From CADCWK01 sp965218235 (GTDB lineage: Bacteria; Chloroflexota; Chloroflexia; Thermomicrobiales; UBA6265): a stretch of 64,000 nt of DNA. Positions within the stretch are counted from its first letter, which is position 1; every line of letters starts with the position of its first letter. This document shows, in pieces, positions 36,738 through 45,763 of this stretch. The notes below the pieces were generated by a model. That model saw only the letters and a program-made list of their open reading frames with translations, searched no databases and was not told the origin of the DNA. The stretch lies in assembly GCA_965218235.1 (NCBI GenBank), contig OZ244595.1:1240001-1304000 (forward strand), written 5' to 3'. The position numbers were made by a program, and so were the translations under genes.

Positions 36738-38270
36738 ATGGGTAGCCTCTCCGACTTCGTCCACAGCGTCCGGTTCCGGCTGACCGCCTGGTACGGCTTT
36801 CTCATGATCGTCGTACTCGTCGTGGCGGGTTTTGGCGCCTGGACTCTCTTGGGCAATTGGCTCCGTGCCGACCTCGACGACCAGTTGAAGGCGAGCGCCC
36901 GAACGTACTCAGATCCGAAGAACCTGACGGAGTTGAGCCGCGACTCTGCCGAGCTGGCCGATCGCGGAGATGACGCTGAGGGCGCGACGTACCAATCACT
37001 GATCGTCCAGACTGCTGATCCCAACGGTTCGTTCGCGATCACGCCATTCAATTGCGCGATTCCGTTCGACCTTCCGGAGAACGCTACTTCAGGTACCACC
37101 CAGTACTCCACGCAGTCGGCGTGCGGCGATACCTTTCGTGTTCTCGCGGTCAGCAATGTCGTGGTCAATCCACAGACGGGCAACATCAACAGCGTCATCC
37201 TGGCGCAGTCGCTCACACCGCTCAACGACACGGTAGGGACACTCCGCGAGCTGATGCTGGCGATCGGTGGTCTGGGTATCCTGCTCGCTCTCCAGGGTGG
37301 CTGGCTGATTGCCGGACGGGCGCTCCGGCCGATCAGCGACGTGACCGACACCGCCTCGACCATCGCCGAGAGCTCGCAGACGGAGCAGTCGCTCGTCACC
37401 CGGCTGCCGCTTCCCCGCGGCAATGACGAGGTCGCCCAGCTCACGATGACGTTCAACCGGATGCTGGACCGGATCGAGGCCGAGTTCGGCCGCCGGCAGC
37501 GCTTCGTCGCGGACGCCTCCCACGAGCTCCGGACCCCGCTGGCCGCGATCCGGGGCAACCTCGACGTCCTCTCGATGCAGCTCCGCCGTGGTCGGACCGA
37601 GACCAATGAGCCCGGCGACGCGACGCGACAGGAGGCGATCGACGAGGGCTTCGACGATCTCACCCGGGAGGCTCGCCGGATGGCCCGGCTACTGGACGAC
37701 CTGCTCTTCCTCGCCCGGGCCGACGATGTCCACGGGCCGGTCACGACCCGCGATGAGCCTGTCCGGCTGGACGATGTCGCCGGGCAGACCGTCCGTTCAG
37801 CCGGCACCCTGGCGACCGGGCAGCGGCTGGAGAGCGATCTGCATCCTGTGACGGTCGCCGGCGACCGGGACCGCCTGGCGCAGGTCCTCTGGGTGCTGCT
37901 CGACAACGCCCTTCGCCATACCGGGCCGGGCGAGCGGATCGTCGTCACGGTCGGAGAGGAGGATGGGCGGGCACTGCTGACTGTCCGGGACGAGGGCGGC
38001 GGGATCGCGGCCGACGACCTGCCACACGTTTTTGACCGGTTCTTCCGCACCGACGAGTCTCGTGGCCGCGCCTCGGGCGGGTCCGGTCTGGGCCTGGCGA
38101 TCGCGAAGACGATCGTCGAGCAGGACGGCGGTGGGATCTCGGCGACCAGCACACCCGGCCAGGGGTCGACGTTCACGGTTCGTCTGCCCCTGACGAGTGG
38201 TCCTGGTGGAGCGTCACCCGCGCTGCCGACAGCGGCGACCGCGTCCGAGCCGGTCGCCACGGCGGTGTAA
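36738..38270 (+). CDS. Sensor histidine kinase
   Basis: This is a membrane kinase of about 510 residues. Membrane helix 1 is near 19-40, an extracytoplasmic sensor of about 125 residues follows, and helix 2 is near 165-190. A HAMP segment comes next (GRALRPISDVTDTAS), then the HisKA box with His near 261 (FVADASHELRTPLAAIRGN). ATPase motifs are N-box DNALRHTGPG, G1 VRDEGGGIAADDLPHVFDRFFR (seen in part as DEGGGIA), and G2 GGSGLGLAIAK. The sensor part has less extreme base composition than its neighbours. ATG 36738 follows GGGGG. It is paired with the response regulator and next to htrA, so it probably senses envelope or misfolding stress. Confidence 0.93.
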   Translation: MGSLSDFVHSVRFRLTAWYGFLMIVVLVVAGFGAWTLLGNWLRADLDDQLKASARTYSDPKNLTELSRDSAELADRGDDAEGATYQSLIVQTADPNGSFAITPFNCAIPFDLPENATSGTTQYSTQSACGDTFRVLAVSNVVVNPQTGNINSVILAQSLTPLNDTVGTLRELMLAIGGLGILLALQGGWLIAGRALRPISDVTDTASTIAESSQTEQSLVTRLPLPRGNDEVAQLTMTFNRMLDRIEAEFGRRQRFVADASHELRTPLAAIRGNLDVLSMQLRRGRTETNEPGDATRQEAIDEGFDDLTREARRMARLLDDLLFLARADDVHGPVTTRDEPVRLDDVAGQTVRSAGTLATGQRLESDLHPVTVAGDRDRLAQVLWVLLDNALRHTGPGERIVVTVGEEDGRALLTVRDEGGGIAADDLPHVFDRFFRTDESRGRASGGSGLGLAIAKTIVEQDGGGISATSTPGQGSTFTVRLPLTSGPGGASPALPTAATASEPVATAV

Positions 38271-38306
38271 GGAGTGCCGCGGCGACCAGCTGGGCGACGC
38301 GGTGAT

Positions 38307-39395
38307 TCAGATGCGCTCGGCGTAGACGATCTGGCGCTGGTCGTACTCCCCGTTGGCGAAGTCGCCGGTGCAGGTGATCAGGGCCAGGCTGTCGACCTCG
38401 GTCCCGCGAACGATGTTCCCGGCGGAGGCCGTGGCCGGGAGCGGGTAGGCGTCGACGCACTCGTAGGTGGCCGCCGCCCCATCCCCAGCGAGGACGTAGA
38501 AGATCATTCCCGGCGCGGCGTCGCGGAGGGTGTAGAAGACGGCCGCCCCGATGGTATACCAGTCGACGTGGCCGGACATCACGACCGTGTTCCCGTCGCC
38601 GGGCCGGGCGAAGTCGCCGTACCAGCCGACGTTGAGCGGTTCGGCCGGAGTTCCCATGACGCCGTCGACGACGCCGATGGTCTCAACGGTGGCGTCGATA
38701 CTGAGCTCGGGCAGATAGAGCTCAACCGGGTTGAACCCCTGGTCGGCGAAGGTGAACTGGTCGTCGCCCTTGAACACCGGGGCCAGCAGTTCACGGTCGC
38801 CGCGATCGACCTTCTTCGTGCTGACCTTGCGGGCCTTCGCCAGGTTCTCTCCGACCGGAACGACGTGGGCGCTGTCATCGGTACCGCCGACGGCGATGGC
38901 GATGGCGCCGCGCTCGTACCACTGCACGACCTGATCGTCGGAGATCACGGCATCCGAGATGGAAGCGCCGAACCGGCCCTCGCCACCGTTGAAACGCCAG
39001 GTTTCGGTGATCCGGTCGATCGGGTCCTGAAGGATGCCCTCGTCTGGCGGCGAGACCGGATGATCGGACAGGTAGTCGCTGCCGACATCGATCTGGGTGA
39101 CGTCGCCGTTCGCGAGGTCGTCGGTCTCCAAGGCGCCATACGCGAAGTACTGGATCGTCCGTCCGTCCTGCGTCTGCGGCTCGGTGACGGGTTGCCCGAT
39201 CTTGGCGGTGCGGTTGTTCGCCACCCACCAGTCCATGAACACACCGCTGACGGTGTGTCCGGTTCGGTCGGAGAAGGCCGAGGGAAGATTCTCGGCAGCG
39301 GCCGCTGGCTGGACGATGGCGGATGCCGCGATCAGGGTGCCAGCGGCCAGTGGGACCTTGAGTAGTGTGCGACGGTCAAGATGACTGTGGAACAT
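38307..39395 (-). CDS. Tat-exported class F-like sortase with LGFP-like N-terminal repeat
   Basis: This transpeptidase-fold protein has 362 residues. The signal peptide has a twin-arginine style head (DRRTLLKVPLAAG, ending near AAAA-E). Residues about 41-165 hold WWVANNRTAKIGQPVTEPQ and FAYGALE, similar to cell-wall-associated LGFP/WWxxNGRxxxxGxP repeats found in Chloroflexota. The sortase domain (about 225-362) has H276 in SGHVDW, C342 in LALITCTGDF and R354 in YDQRQIVYA, the catalytic triad. No LPXTG substrate is seen nearby, so housekeeping anchoring or a hydrolase role are both possible. It is convergent with the htrA-linked kinase. Confidence 0.85.
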   Translation of the reverse strand: MFHSHLDRRTLLKVPLAAGTLIAASAIVQPAAAAENLPSAFSDRTGHTVSGVFMDWWVANNRTAKIGQPVTEPQTQDGRTIQYFAYGALETDDLANGDVTQIDVGSDYLSDHPVSPPDEGILQDPIDRITETWRFNGGEGRFGASISDAVISDDQVVQWYERGAIAIAVGGTDDSAHVVPVGENLAKARKVSTKKVDRGDRELLAPVFKGDDQFTFADQGFNPVELYLPELSIDATVETIGVVDGVMGTPAEPLNVGWYGDFARPGDGNTVVMSGHVDWYTIGAAVFYTLRDAAPGMIFYVLAGDGAAATYECVDAYPLPATASAGNIVRGTEVDSLALITCTGDFANGEYDQRQIVYAERI

Positions 39396-39425
39396 GGTCT
39401 GATCTCCTGCGATGGGAACGAACGG

Positions 39426-40682
39426 TCAGACGGCGGCCGTGAGCGGGGCGAGGCTGGGGCGATCGAGCCGGAGCGGCGACAGCGGTTGGGGAGTCGTGCC
39501 GGTCGCGGCCGCCTCGGCGAGGAGCTGGCCGAGACGCGGGCCATAGGGCATCCCATGGCCGCCGAAGCCGCCCGCGACCCAGACGGCGGGCAGCTCGGGT
39601 GCGGCGTCGACGATGGGTAGGTAGTCGGTGGTGAACGCCATCAGCCCTGCCCAGCGCCGCGCCACCCGGAGCCCGGTCAGCTCCGGGAACAGCCGGGGCA
39701 GGACCGCTTCGATCGCGCCGGTGACATCGGGAGTCGGCACCATCTCGCGGATGCCGGCGTCGCCGTTCGGTGCGTCGCCACGGCAGCCACCGATCACGAT
39801 CGTACCGTCCGGCGTCTGCTGCCAGTACTCCCCGGTCGCCGTCACGGAGGCGGCGAGGCCGGTCGAGAAGATGGGCGGGATTGGCTCGTAGGCGAGGATC
39901 TGCCCGCGGACCGGCACGATCGTCCCGGCCAGCGCGGGGATCAGCTCATCGCTCCAGGCATTAACGGCAACGACCACGCGGCCAGCTTGGATCATTCCGG
40001 CGCTCGTCTCGACCCGCGTCCCGTCCCCTTCGGCGGCCAGGGCGGTCACCCCGGCGCGGCAAAGGCGAGCGCCCCGTCGCCGGGCTGCCGCGGCGATTCC
40101 GGCGAGGTAGTTCATGGAGTGCAACTGGCCACCGTACGGTGAGAATACGCCAGCCCCGGTGATATCGGGTCCGAGGGGTGTCCCGATCACGCTCTGCGCC
40201 TGCCGCCGGTCGAGGGTTGCTCCCGCGAAGCCGTCGGCCGCCATCGCCGCGATGTCGCGGGTCATCGCGGCGAGCTCGTCTTCGGTCAGCGCGAGGCTGA
40301 GGATACCCGGCGAGCGGAGGTCGCAGTCGATCCCTTCCTCGGCGACGATCTCCCCGGCGAGCGTCTGGCCGTCCTCCGTGAGCCGCCAGAGGGCGCGGGC
40401 GGCATCGTGCCCGTAGCGCTCGATCGCGTCGAGGTAGCCGACCGCCGTGCCGGAGCCGAGGAAGCCGCCGTTGCGCCCGGTCGCCCCCCAGCCGATCACG
40501 TCGCGCTCGAGCAGCGTGACCGAGACGCCCGCCCGCGCCAGCCAGTAGGCCGTCCAGCAGCCGAGTAGTCCGCCCCCGACGACGACGACGTCGTCCGACG
40601 CTGGCAACGGATCGTTTGGGACTGGCGGGGTGGCGGTGGCGTGCCAGTGCGAGCCCGAGCCAGTGGTCTGTGAGGTCGTCAT
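39426..40682 (-). CDS. FAD-dependent oxidoreductase (DAO / glycine oxidase family)
   Basis: This 418-residue flavoprotein is likely to oxidise an amine or amino acid. The FAD Rossmann motif is DVVVVGGGLLGCWTAYWLARAG, visible in part as VVGGGLLGCW, then LLERDVIGWGATGRNGGF with covalent-site-like context. The centre has RVVVAVNAWSD, and the C-terminus has RRWAGLMAFTTDYLPIVD and VAGGFGGHGMPYGPRLGQLLAEA, all typical of the DAO family. ATG 40682 is set by GAGGAGAGGG just upstream. The substrate is unknown; neighbours (sortase, lysS) give no pathway clue. Confidence 0.88.
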   Translation of the reverse strand: MTTSQTTGSGSHWHATATPPVPNDPLPASDDVVVVGGGLLGCWTAYWLARAGVSVTLLERDVIGWGATGRNGGFLGSGTAVGYLDAIERYGHDAARALWRLTEDGQTLAGEIVAEEGIDCDLRSPGILSLALTEDELAAMTRDIAAMAADGFAGATLDRRQAQSVIGTPLGPDITGAGVFSPYGGQLHSMNYLAGIAAAARRRGARLCRAGVTALAAEGDGTRVETSAGMIQAGRVVVAVNAWSDELIPALAGTIVPVRGQILAYEPIPPIFSTGLAASVTATGEYWQQTPDGTIVIGGCRGDAPNGDAGIREMVPTPDVTGAIEAVLPRLFPELTGLRVARRWAGLMAFTTDYLPIVDAAPELPAVWVAGGFGGHGMPYGPRLGQLLAEAAATGTTPQPLSPLRLDRPSLAPLTAAV

Positions 40683-40915
40683 TGGTCCCTCTCCTCGGCG
40701 ATCGGTCGGATGCAGACGACAGGATGGACGCGTGTCATCTGCCTCGTATCGAATGCATGTTGGTCTGTTCGGGCCAGTTTCGCAGATCAGGAACGATGGC
40801 TGTGATTCGGTGTCGACAGCATCCGCGCGTCCAGGCCATCCCAACAGATGTCTTATCGTCAGTCGCCGGGATCGCGACGACATCCAGCCGTCGTCTTCAA
40901 GTGGTATCGAACGGC

Positions 40916-42490
40916 TCACGAGATCGGCGGGATCAGACCCTGCGCGACGGGGTCGACGCCGTCGAGCGTCCGGGCGACCGGGTCCTGGTCCGGCGGGAGG
41001 TTGCGCAGGGCCGGGAAGAGGACGACGTCGCGGAGGGTGTCCTGGTCGGTCAGCAGCATCGCGAGGCGGTCGATGCCGATCCCGACGCCACCGGTCGGCG
41101 GCATCCCGTACATCAGCGCGTTGATGTAGTCGGCGTCGATCGGCATCGTCTCCTCGTCGCCGGCCGCCTTGTCCTGCTCCTGGGCCCGGAAGCGGGCGAG
41201 CTGGTCGAGCGGGTCGTTCAGCTCGGTGAAGGCGTTGCCGATCTCGCCGCCGCAAATGAACGGCTGGAAGCGCTCGGCGTGGGTCGGGTCGTCCGGGCGG
41301 CGCTTGGCCAGCGGCGAGAGTGCGACCGGGTAGTCGTAGAGGATCACCGGCTGGACGATGTGGGGCCGAACGAACTGCTTGAGCAGCTCGTCGACGATCC
41401 TTGGCCAGACCGTTCCGGTCGGGACGTCGGCCCCGGCGGCCCGGGCGGCGGCGAGCAGCGACGGCTGGTCAGGGTGATCGACGTAATCGACCCCGCAGCC
41501 CTCCCGGATTGCCTCGCGCAGGGTCTTGCGCGGCCACGGCGCTAACATCTCGATCGTCTGCCCGCGCCACGGGAACCGGGGCTCGCGGTGGACCGCGACC
41601 GTCGCGGCGACGATCAGCGCCTCGACGGTCGTCATCATGTCGGTGTAGTCGGCGTAGGCCTGATAGAACTCCAGCATCGTGAACTCGGGTGAGTGGAAGC
41701 GGTCGATGCCCTCGTTGCGGAAGTCCTTGCAGATCTCGTAAACCCGCTCGAACCCGCCGACGATCAGCCGCTTGAGGTAGAGCTCGTCGGCGATCCGGAG
41801 GTAGAAGGTCTGGTCCAGCGCGTTGTGCCGTGTCGTGAACGGTCGGGCCGCGGCGCCACCGTAGAGCGGCTGAAGCGTCGGCGTCTCGACTTCGAGGTAG
41901 TCGCGCTCGTCCAGTTCCCGCCGGAGCGCGGTCACGATCCTGGAGCGGGCGACGAAGATCTGACGGACCTCCTCGTTGCTGAGCAGGTCGGCGTAGCGGC
42001 GCCGGTAGCGGGTCTCGACGTCGGTGAGGCCGTGGTACTTCTCGGGCGGGGCATTGAGCGCCTTGCTCAGCATCCGGATCGCCGAGACGCGGAGGGAGAC
42101 CTCGCCGGTCCGGGTGCGGAACAGGTGGCCGGTTGCCTGGACGAAGTCGCCGAGGTCGTAGAGCCGCAGCACGTCCTCGAAGGGTTCGTCGCCGAGATCG
42201 TTCTTGCGCAGGTAGAGCTGGAGCCGCCCGGACCCGTCTTCGATCGGCATGAACAGGCTCTTGCCCATCTGGCGCTGGGCGACGATCCGGCCAACGAGGG
42301 TGACTGGTTCCGCGAGCGTCCCTTCGGCATCCAGCCTGGTCGGCTCTGCGGTCTCGGCGGCGGCAAAAGCCGACAGCGCGGCGGCGGTCGTGTGGCTCCG
42401 TTCGGCGGTGGTGGGGTAGGGGTCGACCTCCAGCTCGCGGAGCCGGGCGACCTTGGCGAGACGGACCTGTTGCAGTTCGGAGAAGGGCAT
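40916..42490 (-). CDS. lysS: Lysyl-tRNA synthetase, class II
   Basis: This enzyme charges tRNA-Lys. An OB-fold anticodon domain (EPVTLVGRIVAQRQMGKSLF) is followed by motif 1 (FLEVETP-like DYLEVETPTLQPLYGGAAARPF), YLRIADELYLKRLIVGGFERVYEI, motif 2 (FRNEGIDRFHSPEFTMLEFY) and motif 3 (GGVGIGIDRLAMLLTDQDTLRDV). It has 524 residues. After motif 3 the protein extends by about 25 residues (LPPDQDPVARTLDGVDPVAQ), a tail beyond the usual LFP end. It is a single gene on the minus strand, divergent from a ComB-family gene. Confidence 0.96.
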   Translation of the reverse strand: MPFSELQQVRLAKVARLRELEVDPYPTTAERSHTTAAALSAFAAAETAEPTRLDAEGTLAEPVTLVGRIVAQRQMGKSLFMPIEDGSGRLQLYLRKNDLGDEPFEDVLRLYDLGDFVQATGHLFRTRTGEVSLRVSAIRMLSKALNAPPEKYHGLTDVETRYRRRYADLLSNEEVRQIFVARSRIVTALRRELDERDYLEVETPTLQPLYGGAAARPFTTRHNALDQTFYLRIADELYLKRLIVGGFERVYEICKDFRNEGIDRFHSPEFTMLEFYQAYADYTDMMTTVEALIVAATVAVHREPRFPWRGQTIEMLAPWPRKTLREAIREGCGVDYVDHPDQPSLLAAARAAGADVPTGTVWPRIVDELLKQFVRPHIVQPVILYDYPVALSPLAKRRPDDPTHAERFQPFICGGEIGNAFTELNDPLDQLARFRAQEQDKAAGDEETMPIDADYINALMYGMPPTGGVGIGIDRLAMLLTDQDTLRDVVLFPALRNLPPDQDPVARTLDGVDPVAQGLIPPIS

Positions 42491-42673
42491 CGATGGTCCT
42501 GGCTATTGGAAGGAGGTGGGGACGGAACCGGACCAGGGAGCGCGTTCTGGTGCTCGGTTGGACCGCCGCCCCGACCGGCGCGGCGTTCGCATGGGATCAT
42601 GCCCAATCGGTGGCGTTTCGTCCACCTCGCCGCCGTCCCGTGTTCGATCGGCAGATGGAAGGGAATCATCGCG

Positions 42674-43405
42674 ATGAGTTCCCAGCAGCTCTATCGGGTC
42701 CGGCTGACGTGGGGAGCGGAGGGTGCCCGTCGGCTGGCCCCGGACTCGGATGTTGTCGTGATCGTCGACGTCCTGAGCTTCTCGACGGCGGTCGACGTCG
42801 CGGTCGGGCGCGGCGCGGCGGTGATTCCATGGCGTTGGCGGGACGATTCGGCCCGGCTCCGGGCGAACGCGATTGGGGCGACGCTGGCGGTGTCGCGGCG
42901 GGACTCCTCCCCGGAGCAGCCGTACTCGCTGTCGCCGGCGTCGCTGGAACGGATCCCGGCCGGGACGCGGCTGGTGCTGCCGTCGCCGAACGGCTCGACG
43001 CTGGCGACGGTCGCGGCTGAGAGCGGGGCGATCGTGCTGGCCGCCTGCCTGCGCAACGCGACCGCGGTCGGGCTGACGGCGCATCAGCTTGGCCGGCGGG
43101 TGACGGTCGTCGCGGCTGGAGAGCGCTGGCCGGACGGGGACGGATGGCGCCCAGCGCTGGAGGATGAGGTGGGGGCCGGCGCGATCCTCGACGCGCTTGG
43201 GTCCGACCCGTCGCCTGAGGCCTGGCTGGCCGCCGCGTCGTTCCGGGCCGCCGGCGAGCAGGTCGCCACGCTGATCGCCGACAGCGAATCCGGTCGTGAG
43301 CTCCGCGACGGAGGCTATCCCGATGATGTGGAGATCGCGACCGCCCACGATGTCAGCCAGTGCGTCCCGCGGCTGGTCGATGGAGAGTTCATCGATGCCC
43401 GGTGA
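42674..43405 (+). CDS. comB: 2-phosphosulfolactate phosphatase family protein (ComB-like)
   Basis: This 243-residue protein of the ComB fold has VIVDVLSFSTAVDVAVGRGAAVIP near the N-terminus, then LVLPSPNGSTLATVA, VLAACLRNATAVGLTA and VVAAGERWPDG with LEDEVGAGAILDAL, which follow the ComB metal and substrate pattern. The founding enzyme acts in coenzyme M synthesis, but bacterial members outside methanogens have other or unknown substrates, so only phosphatase activity is inferred. ATG 42674 has GAAGGGA upstream. It is divergent from lysS. Confidence 0.85.
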   Translation: MSSQQLYRVRLTWGAEGARRLAPDSDVVVIVDVLSFSTAVDVAVGRGAAVIPWRWRDDSARLRANAIGATLAVSRRDSSPEQPYSLSPASLERIPAGTRLVLPSPNGSTLATVAAESGAIVLAACLRNATAVGLTAHQLGRRVTVVAAGERWPDGDGWRPALEDEVGAGAILDALGSDPSPEAWLAAASFRAAGEQVATLIADSESGRELRDGGYPDDVEIATAHDVSQCVPRLVDGEFIDAR

Positions 43406-43736
43406 CGATCAAACTCCTGCTCAAGCGAGCGCTGCGGCGCCGTCCTCGTAGGGGCGAAGCTTACGAACCATGTCGCCGCAGCGGCAATCGCCCGGCCGGG
43501 CGATAACGGTGGCCGGAGGCGATTCAGTTCGGGCGGGCACCCGCCGCCTGGGTTCCGGCGTCTTCTCGCTATCGAACGGTTCAACGGCTATCCACGCAGT
43601 GGCGGCCAGGCAGGGGTCCCACCTGGCCGCGAAGGCCGCTACCCCGGCCGGACGACCACAAGGCATCGCCCGGACGGACGGGCCGCCGCGGTCAACGGAT
43701 TGGCCGGAGTGACGCCGGATTTGCGCCTCCTTCACG
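43406..43736. other. Intergenic region after the ComB-like gene
   Basis: No gene is supported in this 331-base stretch. It contains several short palindromes, such as ATCGCCCGGCCGGGCGAT near 43486-43503 and GGGCGGGCACCCGCC near 43533, and a GTAGGGGCG word near 43449 that could be decayed intergenic repeat sequence. Confidence 0.4.
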
Positions 43737-43766
43737 TTGACCGGACACGATTCGCGACACTATACT
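43737..43766 (+). promoter_or_regulatory. Strong promoter upstream of the mgtE leader
   Basis: TTGACC (43737-43742), 18 bases and TATACT (43761-43766). The predicted start is near 43773, about 230 bases before the first coding start. Confidence 0.65.
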
Positions 43767-43772
43767 TGTCTT

Positions 43773-44003
43773 GTTCGTGCGCGTTCGCGTGCGCTCACTG
43801 TGTCCGCGAACCACCGGTGTACCGCAGGCGGTACCGTTCGCGGTTGGTCTCTCAACTGGGAAGTCTCTTGGACGCTGGCCCTTCTACGACCGATTGCGAA
43901 CGAATCCCGGTCTGATCGCCGACGAGCCACTCCTGTGTGCGCCCGCCCCGGTCTGGCCGGGGCAAGCGATGGGTTCGCCCGAGCCCATCCGGAGGCGACA
44001 CAC
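43773..44003 (+). promoter_or_regulatory. Structured 5' leader upstream of small ORF and mgtE
   Basis: The first hairpin has arms 43777-43783 and 43788-43794 with a TTCG tetraloop. A second has outer arms 43804-43811 and 43836-43843 (perfect 8 bp, CCGCGAAC/GTTCGCGG), with a nested inverted repeat GTACCGC/GCGGTAC inside. Roughly 150 further bases lead to GGAGG and ATG 44004. A Mg2+ sensor would suit mgtE, but M-box consensus sequence is not recognisable. Confidence 0.4.
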
Positions 44004-44258
44004 ATGTCCACCACTCCCGAGAGCAACACGCCCTCCACTCCCCTCGTCCCCGGTCGCGCGACAGCCTCGCGCCGGTTCATCATCAGCGCCGAGGGCGAGG
44101 GCACCGTCATCCGGAGCAGCACGGCTCCACGCCCCGCCCCCCGCATGACTGGTCCGCTCCCCGAGTCCCGCCCGGCCGACACCGCCGCCGAAGATCCGAA
44201 GCATCTAATTCACATGCGCCGCTTCCTCCGCACCGCGCTGGACCGAACCCACCGATAA
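44004..44258 (+). CDS. Small proline-rich ORF upstream of mgtE
   Basis: This 84-residue product has 11 prolines, clustered at the N-terminus (TPESNTPSTPLVPGR) and in the middle (TAPRPAPRMTGPLPESRP), and a basic helical end (MRRFLRTALDRTHR). No domain is recognised. ATG 44004 has GGAGG 8 bases upstream. The stop is 26 bases before mgtE, behind a strong promoter and structured leader. It may be an independent small protein or a regulatory leader ORF like proline-rich mgtL, though it is much longer than mgtL. Confidence 0.55.
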   Translation: MSTTPESNTPSTPLVPGRATASRRFIISAEGEGTVIRSSTAPRPAPRMTGPLPESRPADTAAEDPKHLIHMRRFLRTALDRTHR

Positions 44259-44284
44259 CCCCCCGTATCCGATAGGGCTCAGCC

Positions 44285-45658
44285 ATGCAGCAGACGACTG
44301 TGGAAGCAGGGTCGTCCCTGCTCGGTGACCTTCGGGCGGCGGTAGCGCATGGCGATGGGGCGAGAGCGCAGGCTCTCGCCCGTTCCATGTTCGAGCGAGA
44401 CGCGCTCGCCCTGCTCGAAGACCTCACCGGGCCGGAACTCTCCCGCCTGTTCGCGATTCTCGGCGACGAGGTCCTCGCCGAATTGCTGGCCCGCCTCGAC
44501 GAGCGCGACGCCGCCAAGATCCTCTCCCGGATGTCGGTCGCCCAGGCCGCCGACATCCTCGAGGAGATCGACCCCGACGACGCGACCGACATCATCGCGG
44601 AGTTCGAGGCTTCGATCGCCGAGGGGCTCCTGATCGAGATGGAGCCGGACGAGGCCGCGGAGATTCGCGACCTCATGAGCTACCCGCCACAGTCGGCGGG
44701 CGGCATCATGACCCCGGCCTTCGTCGCGATCCTGCCCAACCTCCGGGCCGATCAGGCCGTTGTCGCACTCCGCCGCGTCGCGGAGGAGGCCGAGACCGTC
44801 AACTACGTCTACGTCTGCGACGAGCAGACCCGGCTGCTGGGCGTGCTCTCGCTCCATGCGCTCGTTCTCACGGCACCGTCGACCCCGGTCCGCGATCTGA
44901 TGATCCGCAACCTGATCCGGGTGGACGTCCTCACCGACCAGGAGATCGCCGCCCGGCTGCTGACGGAGCACGACCTGCTGGCCCTGCCGGTCGTCAATGA
45001 CCACAACCGGTTGCTCGGGATCATCACCGCCGATGACGTCCTCGATGTGTTCGAGGACGAGGCGACCGAGGACATCACCCGGCTCGGCGGCGCCTCGCCG
45101 CTCAACGCGCCCTACCTGAGCGCCTCGCCGTTCACGCTGTTTCGCTCCCGGATCACCTGGCTGCTGGTCCTGTTCGTCGCCCAGTTCGGCTCGGTCGCGG
45201 TGCTGGAGCACTACCAGGGCGAGATCGACGCGGCGCCGTTCCTCGCGGTCTTCATCACCATCCTGATCGGGACCGGCGGCAATGTCGGCAGCCAGACCGT
45301 CTCGACCGTGATCCGGGCGCTGGCCGTCGGGGAGATCCGGCCGGCCAACATCGGCCGCGTCGTTGGCAAGGAGCTCGTCACCGGGCTGGCCCTTGGGACC
45401 GGGATGGGGCTGTTCATGTTCGGTCGGGGCTATCTCCAGGGCGACACCGGGATCAGCCCGGAGCGGCTCGGGCTGACGCTGGCCCTGACGGTCTTCATCC
45501 TGTCGGCCTGGGCCGCGACCGTCGCAGCCGTCCTGCCGATGGTGCTGATCAAAGCCCGCGTCGACCCGGCGGTGGTCTCGGCGCCGTTGATCACTTCGCT
45601 GATCGACGCCACCGGACTCTTCATCTACTTCTTCGTCGCCAGCCAGCTCATCCTCTAG
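44285..45658 (+). CDS. mgtE: Magnesium transporter MgtE
   Basis: This is a Mg2+ channel of 457 residues. The cytoplasmic N domain (about 1-135) contains helical repeats such as LFAILGDEVLAELLARLDERDAAKIL and LEEIDPDDATDIIAEF. YPPQSAGGIMTPAFVAI starts a tandem CBS pair (about 140-265), and five membrane helices follow (about 290-457) with IGTGGNVGSQTVSTVIRALAVGEI, the conserved pore region. CBS and N domains gate the pore by sensing cytoplasmic Mg2+. The ribosome site before ATG 44285 is weak, which suggests coupling to the small ORF ending 26 bases upstream. Confidence 0.95.
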   Translation: MQQTTVEAGSSLLGDLRAAVAHGDGARAQALARSMFERDALALLEDLTGPELSRLFAILGDEVLAELLARLDERDAAKILSRMSVAQAADILEEIDPDDATDIIAEFEASIAEGLLIEMEPDEAAEIRDLMSYPPQSAGGIMTPAFVAILPNLRADQAVVALRRVAEEAETVNYVYVCDEQTRLLGVLSLHALVLTAPSTPVRDLMIRNLIRVDVLTDQEIAARLLTEHDLLALPVVNDHNRLLGIITADDVLDVFEDEATEDITRLGGASPLNAPYLSASPFTLFRSRITWLLVLFVAQFGSVAVLEHYQGEIDAAPFLAVFITILIGTGGNVGSQTVSTVIRALAVGEIRPANIGRVVGKELVTGLALGTGMGLFMFGRGYLQGDTGISPERLGLTLALTVFILSAWAATVAAVLPMVLIKARVDPAVVSAPLITSLIDATGLFIYFFVASQLIL

Positions 45659-45763
45659 GCGCGATCACCGCTGGCCCGGCGGGGCCGCGTGGGGTAGCCT
45701 TGTCTCACTGTCATGGGCAGGTCCCGTCCTGTCCCGTTCCGCCCGCCTCAGGAATCCTTTGCG

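Noticed and set aside
43773..44003. Known Mg2+ M-box riboswitch in the mgtE leader
   Set aside because: Structured and well placed, but the conserved M-box sequence blocks could not be recognised. Reported only as an unassigned leader.
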